DNA of 64,000 nucleotides. Source: Clostridia bacterium. Lineage in GTDB: Bacteria; Bacillota; Clostridia; RGIG7378. Below are positions 16,590 through 24,757 of this stretch, in pieces. The notes under the pieces were generated by a model, which ran no database searches, had not been told where the DNA came from, and worked only from the letters and a program-made list of their open reading frames with translations. Every line of letters begins with the position of its first letter. Positions within the stretch are counted from its first letter, which is position 1. The stretch covers positions 1 to 64,000 of the forward strand of contig JAFYSJ010000017.1 of NCBI GenBank assembly GCA_017559445.1, read 5' to 3'. Both the position numbers and the translations under genes were made by a program.

Positions 16590-17795
16590 ATGAGCAGAGT
16601 TGTTCCAGAATTTGGAGGATACAAGCTTAATAGAGCATGGGCAGAAATAGATTTGGATGCCATTAGGTCCAACCTTATGGAAATCCGCAAGGTTTTGCGC
16701 CCAAATACCAAGGTTTGTGCTGTGGTCAAGGCAGATGCATATGGCCATGGTGTAAAAGAGGTGGCTAATTTCTACACCCAGTGCGGCGTGGACTATTTTG
16801 CTGTGTCCATGGCAGATGAGGCCATACAGCTCCGACTCCTTGGAATAGACAAGCCTATCCTTATTTTGGGCTATACAGATCCAGTAAGGGCAGATGAACT
16901 TGTAAAGCACAAGATTACACAGTCTATTTTTGATCTGGATATGGCTAAGGCTTTGTCCGAGGCAGCAATTAGACAGAATACCAAGATAAAGGTACACATT
17001 AAGATCGACACAGGCATGAGCCGTGTGGGCTTCCGCGCAGGATACAATGCTGTAAAGGCAATTACTGAAATTAGCAAGTTGCCTGGCATAATCATCGAGG
17101 GTATGTTCACACACTTTGCCACAGCAGATGAGACAGACAGGGCTTATACAGAGTACCAGTTTGACCTTTTCGAAGGCGTGGCAGAGGAGCTGGATAGAGT
17201 GGGCATTCACATTCCAGTAAGGCACGTTGCAAATAGTGCTGCGGTTATGATGTACCCAGAGACACAGTTGGACATGGTGCGACCAGGCATTATTTTGTAC
17301 GGCATGTACCCATCCAACGAAGTGGACAAAGAAAGACTCCATTTGAGCCCAGTAATGTCCCTTAAGGCAAACATAACTCTCATTAAGACTATTTATGAGG
17401 GGGACACAGTTAGCTACGGTAGGACATTTACAGCTCCCAAGGACATGCGTATTGCCACTGTGCCCATTGGATATGCGGATGGATATATGCGTAGCTTGTC
17501 CAACAAGGGTTACATGCTGGTTAATGGACAGCGTGCAGCCGTGGTGGGCAGAGTTTGCATGGACCAGTGCATGATCGACGTGACAAATATCCAAGGGGAT
17601 ATTCGCGTTGGTGATGAGGTTGTGGTATATGGCAGCCAGAGCTATGGCGAGTACAGTGACACTATTTCCATCGAGGAAGTGGCAGAAAGCTGTGGTATGA
17701 TCAACTACGAAATGAGCTGCATCATAGGAAAGCGAATCCCACGCGTGTACAAACAAGGCGGGGAAATTGTGGATGTGGTGAATTATTTGGTTTAG
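16590..17795 (+). CDS. alr: Alanine racemase
   Basis: The 401-residue PLP enzyme converts L-alanine to D-alanine for peptidoglycan. The PLP lysine motif AVVKADAYGHG is at about residues 44-54, HIKIDTGMSRVGF follows at about 137-149, and the second catalytic tyrosine is in the C-terminal beta domain (SYGRTF, about 274). VGRVCMDQCMIDVT is also typical. It follows the M42 genes after 17 bases with a TTAGGAGA ribosome site. Its stop TAG is the first TTTAGTGAACC linker of array C. Confidence 0.97.
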   Translation: MSRVVPEFGGYKLNRAWAEIDLDAIRSNLMEIRKVLRPNTKVCAVVKADAYGHGVKEVANFYTQCGVDYFAVSMADEAIQLRLLGIDKPILILGYTDPVRADELVKHKITQSIFDLDMAKALSEAAIRQNTKIKVHIKIDTGMSRVGFRAGYNAVKAITEISKLPGIIIEGMFTHFATADETDRAYTEYQFDLFEGVAEELDRVGIHIPVRHVANSAAVMMYPETQLDMVRPGIILYGMYPSNEVDKERLHLSPVMSLKANITLIKTIYEGDTVSYGRTFTAPKDMRIATVPIGYADGYMRSLSNKGYMLVNGQRAAVVGRVCMDQCMIDVTNIQGDIRVGDEVVVYGSQSYGEYSDTISIEEVAESCGMINYEMSCIIGKRIPRVYKQGGEIVDVVNYLV

Positions 17796-17980
17796 TGAAC
17801 CACGAGCAAAGCTTGTTAGTGAGCCGCAACTGCGTTGCTAGTGAGCCGGCTGCGCCTAGTGAACCGCTGCGCTAGTGAGCCGCAACTGCGTTGCTAGTAT
17901 ACGCTCGTTTCACTCGCTAGTGAGCCGGCTGCGCCTAGTGATCCGCTGCGCTAGTAGGCTGCAACTGCGTTGCTAGTGAA
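17793..17980. repeat. Hairpin array C (CTAGTG orientation)
   Basis: Ten linkers separate hairpins: ACGAGC-AAA-GCTTGT (kept by a G-U pair), GCAAC-TGC-GTTGC (three times), GGC-TGC-GCC (twice), CGC-TGCG and CGCTCGTTTCACTCG. The first linker provides the alr stop codon. The last, CTAGTGAAGGAGG, runs directly into the SD of the ArsC/Spx-family gene. Confidence 0.88.
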
Positions 17981-17990
17981 GGAGGAAACA

Positions 17991-18332
17991 ATGAATATTC
18001 AGATATTTGGAACTAAAAAGTGCAGTGATACACGCAAGGCAGAACGCTTTTTCAAGGAGCGTGGCATTAAGGTTCAGTCCATTGACATGCTGGACAAGGG
18101 TATGAGCAAGGGCGAGTTTAGAAGTGTGTGCCAGGCAGTTGGTGGAATGGACAAGTTGATCGACCAGAACTGCAAGGATAAGGATACATTAGCACTTATT
18201 CAGTACATAACACCAAGTGAAAGGGAAGACAAGGTGCTGGAGAATCAGCAGGTAATTAAGACTCCCATCGTCAGAAATGGCAAGGAAGCCACAGTAGGCT
18301 ATGCCCCTGACGTGTGGAAGGCTTGGAAGTGA
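17991..18332 (+). CDS. ArsC/Spx-family thioredoxin-fold protein
   Basis: I choose the ATG at 17991 (MNIQIFGTKKC) because GAAGGAGGAAACA precedes it. An upstream in-frame TTG lies inside the array. The 113-residue protein has the ArsC/Spx fold with the N-terminal CSDTRKAERF (single Cys and Arg spaced as in ArsC-like proteins) and the cis-Pro region KTPIVRNGKEATVGY. No Spx CxxC pair is present. It may be a glutaredoxin-coupled reductase or a redox regulator; arsenate reduction is not demonstrated. A terminator follows at 18345. Confidence 0.8.
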   Translation: MNIQIFGTKKCSDTRKAERFFKERGIKVQSIDMLDKGMSKGEFRSVCQAVGGMDKLIDQNCKDKDTLALIQYITPSEREDKVLENQQVIKTPIVRNGKEATVGYAPDVWKAWK

Positions 18333-18344
18333 AGTAGAAATGAG

Positions 18345-18369
18345 AAAGGCTCCTGGAAGGGAGCCTTTT
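18345..18369 (+). terminator. Terminator after the ArsC/Spx-family gene
   Basis: Stem AAAGGCTCC / GGAGCCTTT followed by TTG, 12 bases after the stop. Confidence 0.8.
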
Positions 18370-18421
18370 GTTATACGAAAATTATAAGATCTCAGTGGTC
18401 GCCCTGTTAAGGTGCGTCGGA

Positions 18422-18513
18422 TTTTGTCGAAAGGAAAATTTAGTTATTATATTTCCAAAACAAAGGAGTTGAGCGTAATCCAAAGTGAATGTTTATCGCG
18501 TTTTTGTCGAAAA
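18422..18513 (+). promoter_or_regulatory. Two Spo0A-box-like direct repeats
   Basis: TTTTGTCGAAA (18422-18432) and TTTTTGTCGAAAA (18501-18513) match the 0A-box core TTGTCGAA. Each is followed by the same AGGAAAATTTAG / AAGAAAATTTAG context, so this is a repeated roughly 25-base module upstream of the HigA remnant. Confidence 0.4.
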
Positions 18514-18573
18514 GAAAATTTAGGAAAGGAGTATAATTAATAGTGTTTGATAAATAAAAGACAGGATATTTTA

Positions 18574-18839
18574 ATGAAGATTAGTAGTGGGAAAAATCAC
18601 TTCCTCCTGACAGTACAATACAGGAGCAACTAAAAGATAGAGAAATAAGAGTAAAAGACCTTGCGTTGAAAACAGGTATGTCAGAGAGTAGCGCATATGC
18701 TTTTACGAATGGTGAAATTGAACATGCAACAGAAATAACAATCAAGTTGGAAGATAGCCTTGGAACCCCTACAAGTTTTTGGAACAATCTCGATAGAAGA
18801 TATAGAGAAATTGGATTATTTCTTACTATTGTCAAGTAA
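18574..18839 (+). pseudogene. Frameshifted HigA-type XRE antitoxin remnant
   Basis: Translation from ATG 18574 starts MKISSGK and then terminates early. If one A is added to the A5 run at 18592-18596, the frame continues LPPDSTIQEQLKDREIRV..., the HigA pattern PPGxxLxEEL, with a helix-turn-helix KDLALKTGMSESSAYAF and the HigA signature SLGTPTSFWNNLDRRY. The C-terminus after RRYREIG ends early. No HigB toxin is adjacent. It is either decayed or hit by a homopolymer undercall. About 88 codons. Confidence 0.7.
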
Positions 18840-18881
18840 ATTCCAATTTTACTTGACAATGAACCGGTTTATACATATAAC
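18828..18881 (+). promoter_or_regulatory. Operator-like inverted repeat over the abiE promoter
   Basis: ATTGTCAAGTAAA (18828-18840) and TTTACTTGACAAT (18848-18860) form a perfect 13-bp inverted repeat. The right arm contains the -35 TTGACA (18853-18858), followed by a 17-base spacer and TATAAC (18876-18881). AbiEi antitoxins are known to autorepress through inverted repeats at this position. Confidence 0.65.
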
Positions 18882-18917
18882 ATAAATTGAGAATACTAGA
18901 GAAGGAGGTGCAGAATA

Positions 18918-19622
18918 ATGAGAAGTAATCCAGTAGTGAGAAACGCTATTAAGGAGTTCAAGGATAATGAATTAATAGTTGCGAGCAAGTTTTATAGGGA
19001 GAATCTAGCTGATCAGATTGGTGAGGCAGCTTATTATAAGACTTTGCAGAGAATGTGCGAAGCGGGCGAACTTATGAAGATAGCTAAGGGAACGTACCAT
19101 TTGCCTAAAAAAAGCAAGTACGGTATCGTACCACCTTCAGAAAATGAAATTGTAGATGCTTTTACAAAAAATGAAACAGGCACAGTAGTAGGTTATTCCT
19201 TGTACAATGCGTTGAATTTAACGACACAGATTTCAAAGGTTATCAATGTTGTTTCATCCTCTCTTGATGGAATAACAAAATCTGTACGTAATATTGTTAT
19301 CCACCAAATGTCATTGGAATTTTCAACAGAAGTAACTAATATGGTTCAGGCACTAGAGGTTCTACAGAATTTCAATTCCATTCAGGACATAAATTATTCT
19401 GCATTTTTAAGATATACTGAAAAAGTAGCAACATCATTCGATGCAGAGGCTTTTAGAGAGGTTGTTACAGCAAAAAAATACAAGAAATCGACTATAGCTT
19501 TTTTACAAGAAATCTTAAATTACTATCAGGTGAGCAATAACTTGAATGAGTATTTGTGCTCACTTTCAGAGTACAAATATCCTAAAATGGAGGAGTTGTA
19601 TGAAGCTGCACGAATTTCCTAA
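18918..19622 (+). CDS. abiEi: AbiEi-family antitoxin / transcriptional regulator
   Basis: This 234-residue protein has an N-terminal winged-helix-like segment (about residues 1-65, YYKTLQRMCEAGELMKIAKG) and a C-terminal AbiEi-type domain. It precedes and overlaps a nucleotidyltransferase toxin gene, which defines a type IV toxin-antitoxin / abortive phage infection pair. The ribosome site GAAGGAGGTG is very strong. An inverted repeat overlaps the promoter, fitting autorepression. It lies in an AT-rich accessory block. Confidence 0.8.
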   Translation: MRSNPVVRNAIKEFKDNELIVASKFYRENLADQIGEAAYYKTLQRMCEAGELMKIAKGTYHLPKKSKYGIVPPSENEIVDAFTKNETGTVVGYSLYNALNLTTQISKVINVVSSSLDGITKSVRNIVIHQMSLEFSTEVTNMVQALEVLQNFNSIQDINYSAFLRYTEKVATSFDAEAFREVVTAKKYKKSTIAFLQEILNYYQVSNNLNEYLCSLSEYKYPKMEELYEAARIS

Positions 19623-20535
19623 TGCGTTTAGGGATCTAATATCAATTGTATCTGCAGATAAGCATCTGCCAGAGTCTACAATTGAACGTGACTATTATAT
19701 TGTGTTGCTTTTGCAGAAGCTAGCTAATAGTGAATATGCAGAAAGATGTGTATTCAAGGGTGGCACATCATTAAGTAAGTGTTATCCAGGCTCAATAGAA
19801 CGATTCTCTGAAGATATTGATTTAACTTATCTTGGTGAAGAGGGAATGAGTGACAAACAATATAGCAAAAATATAAAGAATATTGAAAATTTAATGACAT
19901 CAGGTTTTCAAACAGAGAAAATTGAGGCAGAAAGAAATAACCGTAATAAAAGCATGCAGGTATGGATGTTTGATAAAAAAGACGGAATTAAGTTGGAAAT
20001 TGGAAGCCAGATTCGTCCAGATCCATATTCTAAGAAGATTCTCAAAACCTATATACAAGAATTCCTTGAAACACACGGTGGTGAAGATGATGTTATAAAG
20101 TATGATCTTGAGGAAGTTTCGTTAAATGTATTAGATATTACACGAACGTTCCTTGATAAAATCATGTCTGTAAAACGTCATGCTATATGTGGAACGATTG
20201 AGAAAAAGGTGCGTCATATATATGATGTTACAAGGCTATTTTATAAGCCTGAAATTAAGGCGTTTCTAAGCGATAAAGAAAACCTAAAGAATTTAGTTAG
20301 TGTTACTAAGCAGACGGATGCATATTATCTTGGGAAACGAAACATACCCAAATCATATGATCCTTCAGGATTGTACAATTTTGAGTGTTGGAAACATAGT
20401 CTTAATAGTAATGTTCGATTGGCGTATGAAAGTTTGCACAAAGAATTACTTTACACAGATATTCAACAAGATTTTGATGAGGCATTGAGCGTATTTTCAA
20501 AAATTAGTAAAATATTAAGTGACATTGGTGAATAG
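19600..20535 (+). CDS. abiEii: AbiEii-family nucleotidyltransferase toxin
   Basis: Start is the ATG at 19600 (MKLHEFPNAFRD) behind GGAGGAG, overlapping abiEi by 23 bases; a longer frame upstream is not supported. The 311-residue protein carries the nucleotidyltransferase motif GGTSLSK(x)9FSEDIDL (about residues 47-69), in which GGTS and the DxD-type acidic pair bind NTP and metal. AbiEii toxins block growth of infected cells, reportedly by modifying tRNA acceptor ends with nucleotides. Tight overlap ensures co-translation with its antitoxin. Confidence 0.85.
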   Translation: MKLHEFPNAFRDLISIVSADKHLPESTIERDYYIVLLLQKLANSEYAERCVFKGGTSLSKCYPGSIERFSEDIDLTYLGEEGMSDKQYSKNIKNIENLMTSGFQTEKIEAERNNRNKSMQVWMFDKKDGIKLEIGSQIRPDPYSKKILKTYIQEFLETHGGEDDVIKYDLEEVSLNVLDITRTFLDKIMSVKRHAICGTIEKKVRHIYDVTRLFYKPEIKAFLSDKENLKNLVSVTKQTDAYYLGKRNIPKSYDPSGLYNFECWKHSLNSNVRLAYESLHKELLYTDIQQDFDEALSVFSKISKILSDIGE

Positions 20536-20566
20536 CACCTAAAATACAAAACCACAGGAGGACAAT

Positions 20567-20842
20567 ATGGAAAACAATAAAAAAGACACATCCTTGGCAT
20601 TTGGCTTATTAGTAGGTGGAATGGCCGCTCTCGCAGTATCCGTTGTGTTAAACCTGGCGCAGATTATTTTGCGAAAATCCACAAATCCTGCTATGTTGGC
20701 CATTAGCTTGAGCTATGCAGCAGCAACTTTTTTGACTGCTGGCATTAAGAGCAAAAAGATAGATCACATAATTGTTGGAGTGGCAACAGGTATAGGCGCT
20801 CTGATGTACATAGCGATAACAATATCCAAGTATTTAGCATAA
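20567..20842 (+). CDS. Small membrane protein of unknown function
   Basis: 91 residues with three hydrophobic stretches (about 11-33, 41-58, 65-85) separated by short basic loops (RKSTN, KSKKID). ACAGGAGGACA precedes the ATG 31 bases after abiEii, so it may be co-transcribed. No motif recognised. A terminator follows immediately. Confidence 0.7.
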   Translation: MENNKKDTSLAFGLLVGGMAALAVSVVLNLAQIILRKSTNPAMLAISLSYAAATFLTAGIKSKKIDHIIVGVATGIGALMYIAITISKYLA

Positions 20843-20849
20843 ACACTAC

Positions 20850-20875
20850 AAGCTCCCGCATAGGGAGCTTATTTT
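20850..20875 (+). terminator. Terminator after the small membrane protein
   Basis: Stem AAGCTCCC / GGGAGCTT followed by ATTTTG. Confidence 0.8.
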
Positions 20876-20939
20876 GTCCCAAATCCATTATTTTTGCTTT
20901 ACGGAAAAAGGCATTTCTTCATAAATACCTTTGAAACAA

Positions 20940-20967
20940 TTGTATTTTTCAAAAGATTGAGTAGAAT
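20940..20967 (+). promoter_or_regulatory. Promoter of an unassigned short transcript
   Basis: TTGTAT (20940-20945), 16-base spacer, TAGAAT (20962-20967). Predicted start is near 20974. Confidence 0.5.
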
Positions 20968-20973
20968 AGAACA

Positions 20974-21162
20974 AAAAAGCTAGGTGTCACACATGACAGC
21001 CGCTGGTATGTTTTACAAGCCGGTGGAGTAAATATGACAAAAGTCTTCGCAGTAGCCGTATAGATCAGAGAGGCTGGCAGAAATATCTGCAATTGCTAAA
21101 GGTGGAATAAAAAGCGTATAAAATAGCGCAAAGGAAAAGGAGTGTCGAAACACTCCTTTTTG
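20974..21162 (+). ncRNA. Candidate structured RNA or decayed-gene transcript (about 190 nt)
   Basis: Bounded by a good promoter and a strong terminator (AAAAGGAGTGT-CGAA-ACACTCCTTTT at 21135-21160), the interval lacks a real reading frame. Near its 5' end are TGTCA-CACA-TGACA and a longer helix CCGCUGGU / GCCGGUGG. The 3' half contains a decayed coding remnant (21071-21121). It could be a small RNA or a transcript of a deleted gene; I recognise no riboswitch family. Confidence 0.35.
21071..21121 (+). pseudogene. C-terminal remnant related to the 24758-25372 membrane protein
   Basis: One frame reads RLAEISAIAKGGIKSV-stop, closely matching RLAEISAIARNGMKYKEDK at the end of the protein encoded at 24758-25372. 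No start or upstream domain is present, so it looks like the leftover of a deleted paralog. Confidence 0.5.
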
Positions 21163-21166
21163 CTTG
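21135..21166. terminator. Bidirectional terminator
   Basis: An 11-bp perfect stem AAAAGGAGTGT / ACACTCCTTTT with a CGAA tetraloop serves the plus-strand transcript from 20974 and possibly the minus-strand gene ending at 21188. Confidence 0.75.
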
Positions 21167-21187
21167 CAAAATTTTGTTTGTTAGAAA

Positions 21188-21958
21188 TTACTTCTTTTTC
21201 TTAGCAACTACGATTACAACAATTGCTGCAACAAGAACTACTGCTACTGCACCGCCGGAAATCATCCACCATGTCTCTGCGGACAAACCATCATCTGTGT
21301 CTGCTACGCCATCTGCTACGTTATCATTAGCAGGAGCCTCTGTTGGAGCTGGTGTTGCTGTTGGGTCTGGCTCTGGGAATCTAGGATCTGTCATAGTTGT
21401 CTTAGTAGCCAATGTTGTTGCTGCGGAACCATCGAAACCATAAACTCTAGCAGGATCTACAGGCTGGCCGTTGATTGTGATACCAGCAACCTTACAATCT
21501 GCTACCTGTGCATCAGGATATTTGCCGCTCTCGCCTTCGTCCCAAGTTACAACTGCCAAGAAGTTGTCGCCGTCCTTCTGGATCTGTGCTTCAATGTAGT
21601 ACCAGTTGCACTCGCCATCTGTCCAGAGACAGCAGTTATCTTCCTCAAACCAAATGCTGTAGCAAAGGTAATCTGTTACTTCGCCATCCTCGTCAAGTCT
21701 CTTAGCCTTGGTGTCGCCACCTTCAACGTGTCTAACGTACATCTTGGTCTGCTCAACGCCGTCAATACCTGTGCCAGGAACTGGGTTTACGTAGAAGCCG
21801 ATGATGTCGCCTTCCTTCATATCCTTTATTGTAACGCCTTCTCTGCGGCCATCCTGATAGGACTCCATCTCATAGCAATCGATCTCTCTTGCCATTGCTA
21901 CAGAAGACACAGAAAGTGCCATAGCGAGAACCAAAAGAACTGCTAAAAATTTCTTCAT
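21188..21958 (-). CDS. Secreted, membrane-anchored surface protein of unknown function
   Basis: Start is the ATG at 21958 (MKKFLAVLLVLAMALS), preceded by ACGGAGGAAAC. 256 residues: a signal peptide to about residue 23 (SVAMA cleavage), a cysteine-containing extracellular domain of about 160 residues, a Pro/Thr/Ala-rich stalk (PEPDPTATPAPTEAPAND), a C-terminal membrane helix (about 230-250) and a VAKKKK tail. The layout resembles sortase substrates but lacks LPxTG. Substrate or partner unknown. Confidence 0.8.
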   Translation of the reverse strand: MKKFLAVLLVLAMALSVSSVAMAREIDCYEMESYQDGRREGVTIKDMKEGDIIGFYVNPVPGTGIDGVEQTKMYVRHVEGGDTKAKRLDEDGEVTDYLCYSIWFEEDNCCLWTDGECNWYYIEAQIQKDGDNFLAVVTWDEGESGKYPDAQVADCKVAGITINGQPVDPARVYGFDGSAATTLATKTTMTDPRFPEPDPTATPAPTEAPANDNVADGVADTDDGLSAETWWMISGGAVAVVLVAAIVVIVVAKKKK

Positions 21959-22099
21959 TTTTGTTTCCTCCGTTTTATATATGCGTGTTCGCATTCTTTT
22001 AATGAAATTTTAACAATTATATGTAGTTGAGTCAATGGATAAGTTGTTTAATTTTACCTAAAAACAGGGAGGATTGGGGAAAGAAGGGGGAGAAATGAA

Positions 22100-22126
22100 T
22101 AAGGCTCCCGAAAGGGAAGCCTTATA
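22100..22126. terminator. Terminator of the UvrD-like helicase gene
   Basis: TAAGGCTCCC-GAAA-GGGAAGCCTTA with one bulged A, at the minus-strand end of the helicase gene. Confidence 0.7.
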
Positions 22127-22134
22127 GAGATAAA

Positions 22135-24612
22135 TTATTTCTTTATTTTCCTAATATATTTGCAACCTAGCTTGCTGTAGTTAGAGCAACCGAAGAATTC
22201 GCCATATGGGCCAGTTTTCTTAAGCAAGTTTCCACCACACAGAGGGCACTGGAACTGCTCCTTCTTGATTTGTTCTCCAAACCATGTTTTTAAATCCTTC
22301 ACAAAACTGGATTCCTGATTCTCCACGGTTACTAGGTAAGCCTTCTTTTTAGCTCTTGTCAAAGCTACATAGAATAGCCTTCGCTCCTCTGCATCTGGGA
22401 AAGAATCACAGTTGTCTAGGAGCAATTCAAGTATCTTTGCATCCTGAATCTTGCTGGGGAAACCCATTCTAGAGCTCTTGTTATTAAGAATGAAAACATA
22501 GTCAGCCTGAAGTCCCTTAGACTTGTGGGCAGTCATAAATGTGATTTTCAAATCTGGACGCTCCTTGGACTTTACATCCACAAATCCAGTTACATTATTG
22601 TATTGGTATGTGAATAATCCACTTTCTTCGAGAATCTTAGCATCAAAGGAGTATCTGCCAATAAAGTAAACAGAGTTATCCTTTGGAACGTCTGCAAGCT
22701 TGTTAGAGAGAAATTCAATGGCATATTTCTCGGTATAGCCATGTATTTCGCCTACGGGGAAACCAATGCTTTCGGTTTTACCTTGGATGGCCTTTTTGAT
22801 CTGTCTAGGGTTCTTCATGACAAACTTACCACTTACATTAATCAGCTCCTTTGAGAAACGATAGGTTGTCTCAATCTTGCTAATTTCTGTGGAGCCCCAG
22901 TAGTTGGAGAAGTTGAGAATATACCCAATATCGCTACCAGCAAAACGGTAAATGCTTTGCCAGTCATCACCAACGCAGAACAGATCGTAGTTGTTATGTT
23001 GCCTTAGGGCATACAAGAGCATGTATCGTGATTTAGATATATCCTGATACTCGTCTACAATTACATATTTATATGGGTTTTGGTATTTGCCAGAAGTAAC
23101 ATAACTTGTGGCCAGGTTAATCATATCGTTAAAATCAATTTCGTCGTTTTCAGTAAGGTAGCGGCAGTATGCATTAAAAATTGGTTCCAACAATGTCAGA
23201 ATTTTATTGTTAGCAGGATTGTTGCTACGGGACTTATTAAGATTACGAACTGTGTCTATGCTGTACGCGTTGCTCTTGATCAAATTAATCAAGGTTTCAA
23301 AGAGCTCAATAACACCGTCTAAAAGAGAGGACTCTTTAGATTTAAGGGTGTTTAATAGTTCTTCGCTATTTACAGGGGAAAGAGGAATAGAAGCATTGGT
23401 TAAACGTTCTGCTAGACAGTCAGTGAGAGTATCTTCTAATTTTTCATAGGCGAAAACTTCAATTAAGCGAGTGTTGTTTTCAGCATGGAGCTTTCTTTTC
23501 CACTCCATAGAAGAGGTGTATGTCTCAGTAGGAGACATTCCCTTTTGGGCACTAAAATAGGAAGGAACTTGTCCATCGCGATTAATAGCAAAATACTCAA
23601 TATATGTGTCATAGTCAGGCAGATAGAAGTCTGGCTTGTATTGGCCATACTCTTCTGTTCTAGTGTCTACGAAATATGGATTTTCGTATATGTACTTAAT
23701 ACCATTTGAAGCAAGGAAATTGGCGATATCCATTTCACCATAGCTCTTAACAACCTCTCCATTTAATGTGGTAGGTGGATTAAGTTTGAGGTGTTCGTTG
23801 TACTTCTCTAAACTGTCAAAATCGAACTCAGAAGATGAATATGTTGGATTAAATACAATATAGCTAAGCAGGAGCCTTAAGTAATCGGGCTTCTGCATAT
23901 TAATGGCAAGTTGTTCTTTAACGAACTTGCGCAGATTAATCTGGGTGATTTTTGGCATTATGCCATCTACCTTGGAGATAATGTTAAGGCCCAGCTTATG
24001 GAAAGTAGATGCAGCTATGTTGTAGCCAGTCTCCTTGTTAATACGCTGACACATTTCAGTGGCAGAGGCGTTTGTGAAGGAAAGTACTAATATCTCATCT
24101 GGAGAGTACTTATTAGTCTTTAAAAGGTATTTGATCTTACTTACTACGGTTGTTGTTTTGCCTGTTCCAGCTCCGGCAATAACTAGATGACTGTGCGCAT
24201 CTTTTACGATGCATGACATCTGTTGTCTATCTAATCTGCGACCTTCTACAGCGCCAATTATTTGATAAGCTTGAGATATCTTTTGTTCTGCAACTTTCTC
24301 ATTATGACGTATTATCCTGTTGCCAAGAGCAGTAGACATATTATGGAGATCGGCTTGCTTTTGGAATAGCTGAGTATATTTAGAAGTTTTACGAAGGTGA
24401 CTAATAGCACTTGGCTCAGATTCTATGAGAACTGAAAGATTTTCGCTACGCCATTTGTATTCTTCTATTGGGTCGATATATGTTGTAGGTGAAAGAAAGA
24501 TGCTATTAGCAGCTCGAATGGAGTCGTTGACGCGCAAAAGAATAGCCTCGCAAATATCTTCACGCTCCTTGGCACGCTGTCTGTATGAATCTATTAGCTT
24601 TTTAATACACAT
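22135..24612 (-). CDS. UvrD/Rep superfamily 1 helicase (helicase IV-like) with nuclease-like insert and zinc ribbon
   Basis: 825 residues. Walker A GAGTGKTTTVVSKIK (about residues 147-161) is followed by SF1 motif Ia (VLSFTNASATEM), motif II YVIVDEYQDISKSRY, motif III FCVGDDWQSIYRFAGSD, TAHKSKGLQADYVF and RRLFYVALTRAK. Between motif Ia and II sits YKPDFYLPDYDTYIEYFA, a PD-(D/E)XK-like pattern also seen in helicase IV relatives. The C-terminus CPLCGGNLLKKTGPYGEFFG is a topoisomerase-type zinc ribbon with two further Cys. Probably unwinds or processes DNA in repair or defence. Lies in the accessory island as a single gene. Confidence 0.88.
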   Translation of the reverse strand: MCIKKLIDSYRQRAKEREDICEAILLRVNDSIRAANSIFLSPTTYIDPIEEYKWRSENLSVLIESEPSAISHLRKTSKYTQLFQKQADLHNMSTALGNRIIRHNEKVAEQKISQAYQIIGAVEGRRLDRQQMSCIVKDAHSHLVIAGAGTGKTTTVVSKIKYLLKTNKYSPDEILVLSFTNASATEMCQRINKETGYNIAASTFHKLGLNIISKVDGIMPKITQINLRKFVKEQLAINMQKPDYLRLLLSYIVFNPTYSSSEFDFDSLEKYNEHLKLNPPTTLNGEVVKSYGEMDIANFLASNGIKYIYENPYFVDTRTEEYGQYKPDFYLPDYDTYIEYFAINRDGQVPSYFSAQKGMSPTETYTSSMEWKRKLHAENNTRLIEVFAYEKLEDTLTDCLAERLTNASIPLSPVNSEELLNTLKSKESSLLDGVIELFETLINLIKSNAYSIDTVRNLNKSRSNNPANNKILTLLEPIFNAYCRYLTENDEIDFNDMINLATSYVTSGKYQNPYKYVIVDEYQDISKSRYMLLYALRQHNNYDLFCVGDDWQSIYRFAGSDIGYILNFSNYWGSTEISKIETTYRFSKELINVSGKFVMKNPRQIKKAIQGKTESIGFPVGEIHGYTEKYAIEFLSNKLADVPKDNSVYFIGRYSFDAKILEESGLFTYQYNNVTGFVDVKSKERPDLKITFMTAHKSKGLQADYVFILNNKSSRMGFPSKIQDAKILELLLDNCDSFPDAEERRLFYVALTRAKKKAYLVTVENQESSFVKDLKTWFGEQIKKEQFQCPLCGGNLLKKTGPYGEFFGCSNYSKLGCKYIRKIKK

Positions 24613-24757
24613 GTGATCACCTGCTTATGAGATAGGGATATATTACACCAAAAAGTGATGTAATACGAGAGTGAGGGGAGCGGGGTATTTCAACAATGCT
24701 CATTTACATAGGTATACCGAAAGGTATACAATAAAGAAAAATGCTAGGAGGCACATA

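Noticed and set aside
16569-17756. Long minus-strand frame opposite alr
   Set aside because: Shadow frame. alr carries all catalytic motifs and proper signals.
20974-21060. Known riboswitch (cobalamin, guanidine, c-di-GMP types considered)
   Set aside because: None of the conserved cores could be found, and no gene follows that would be regulated.
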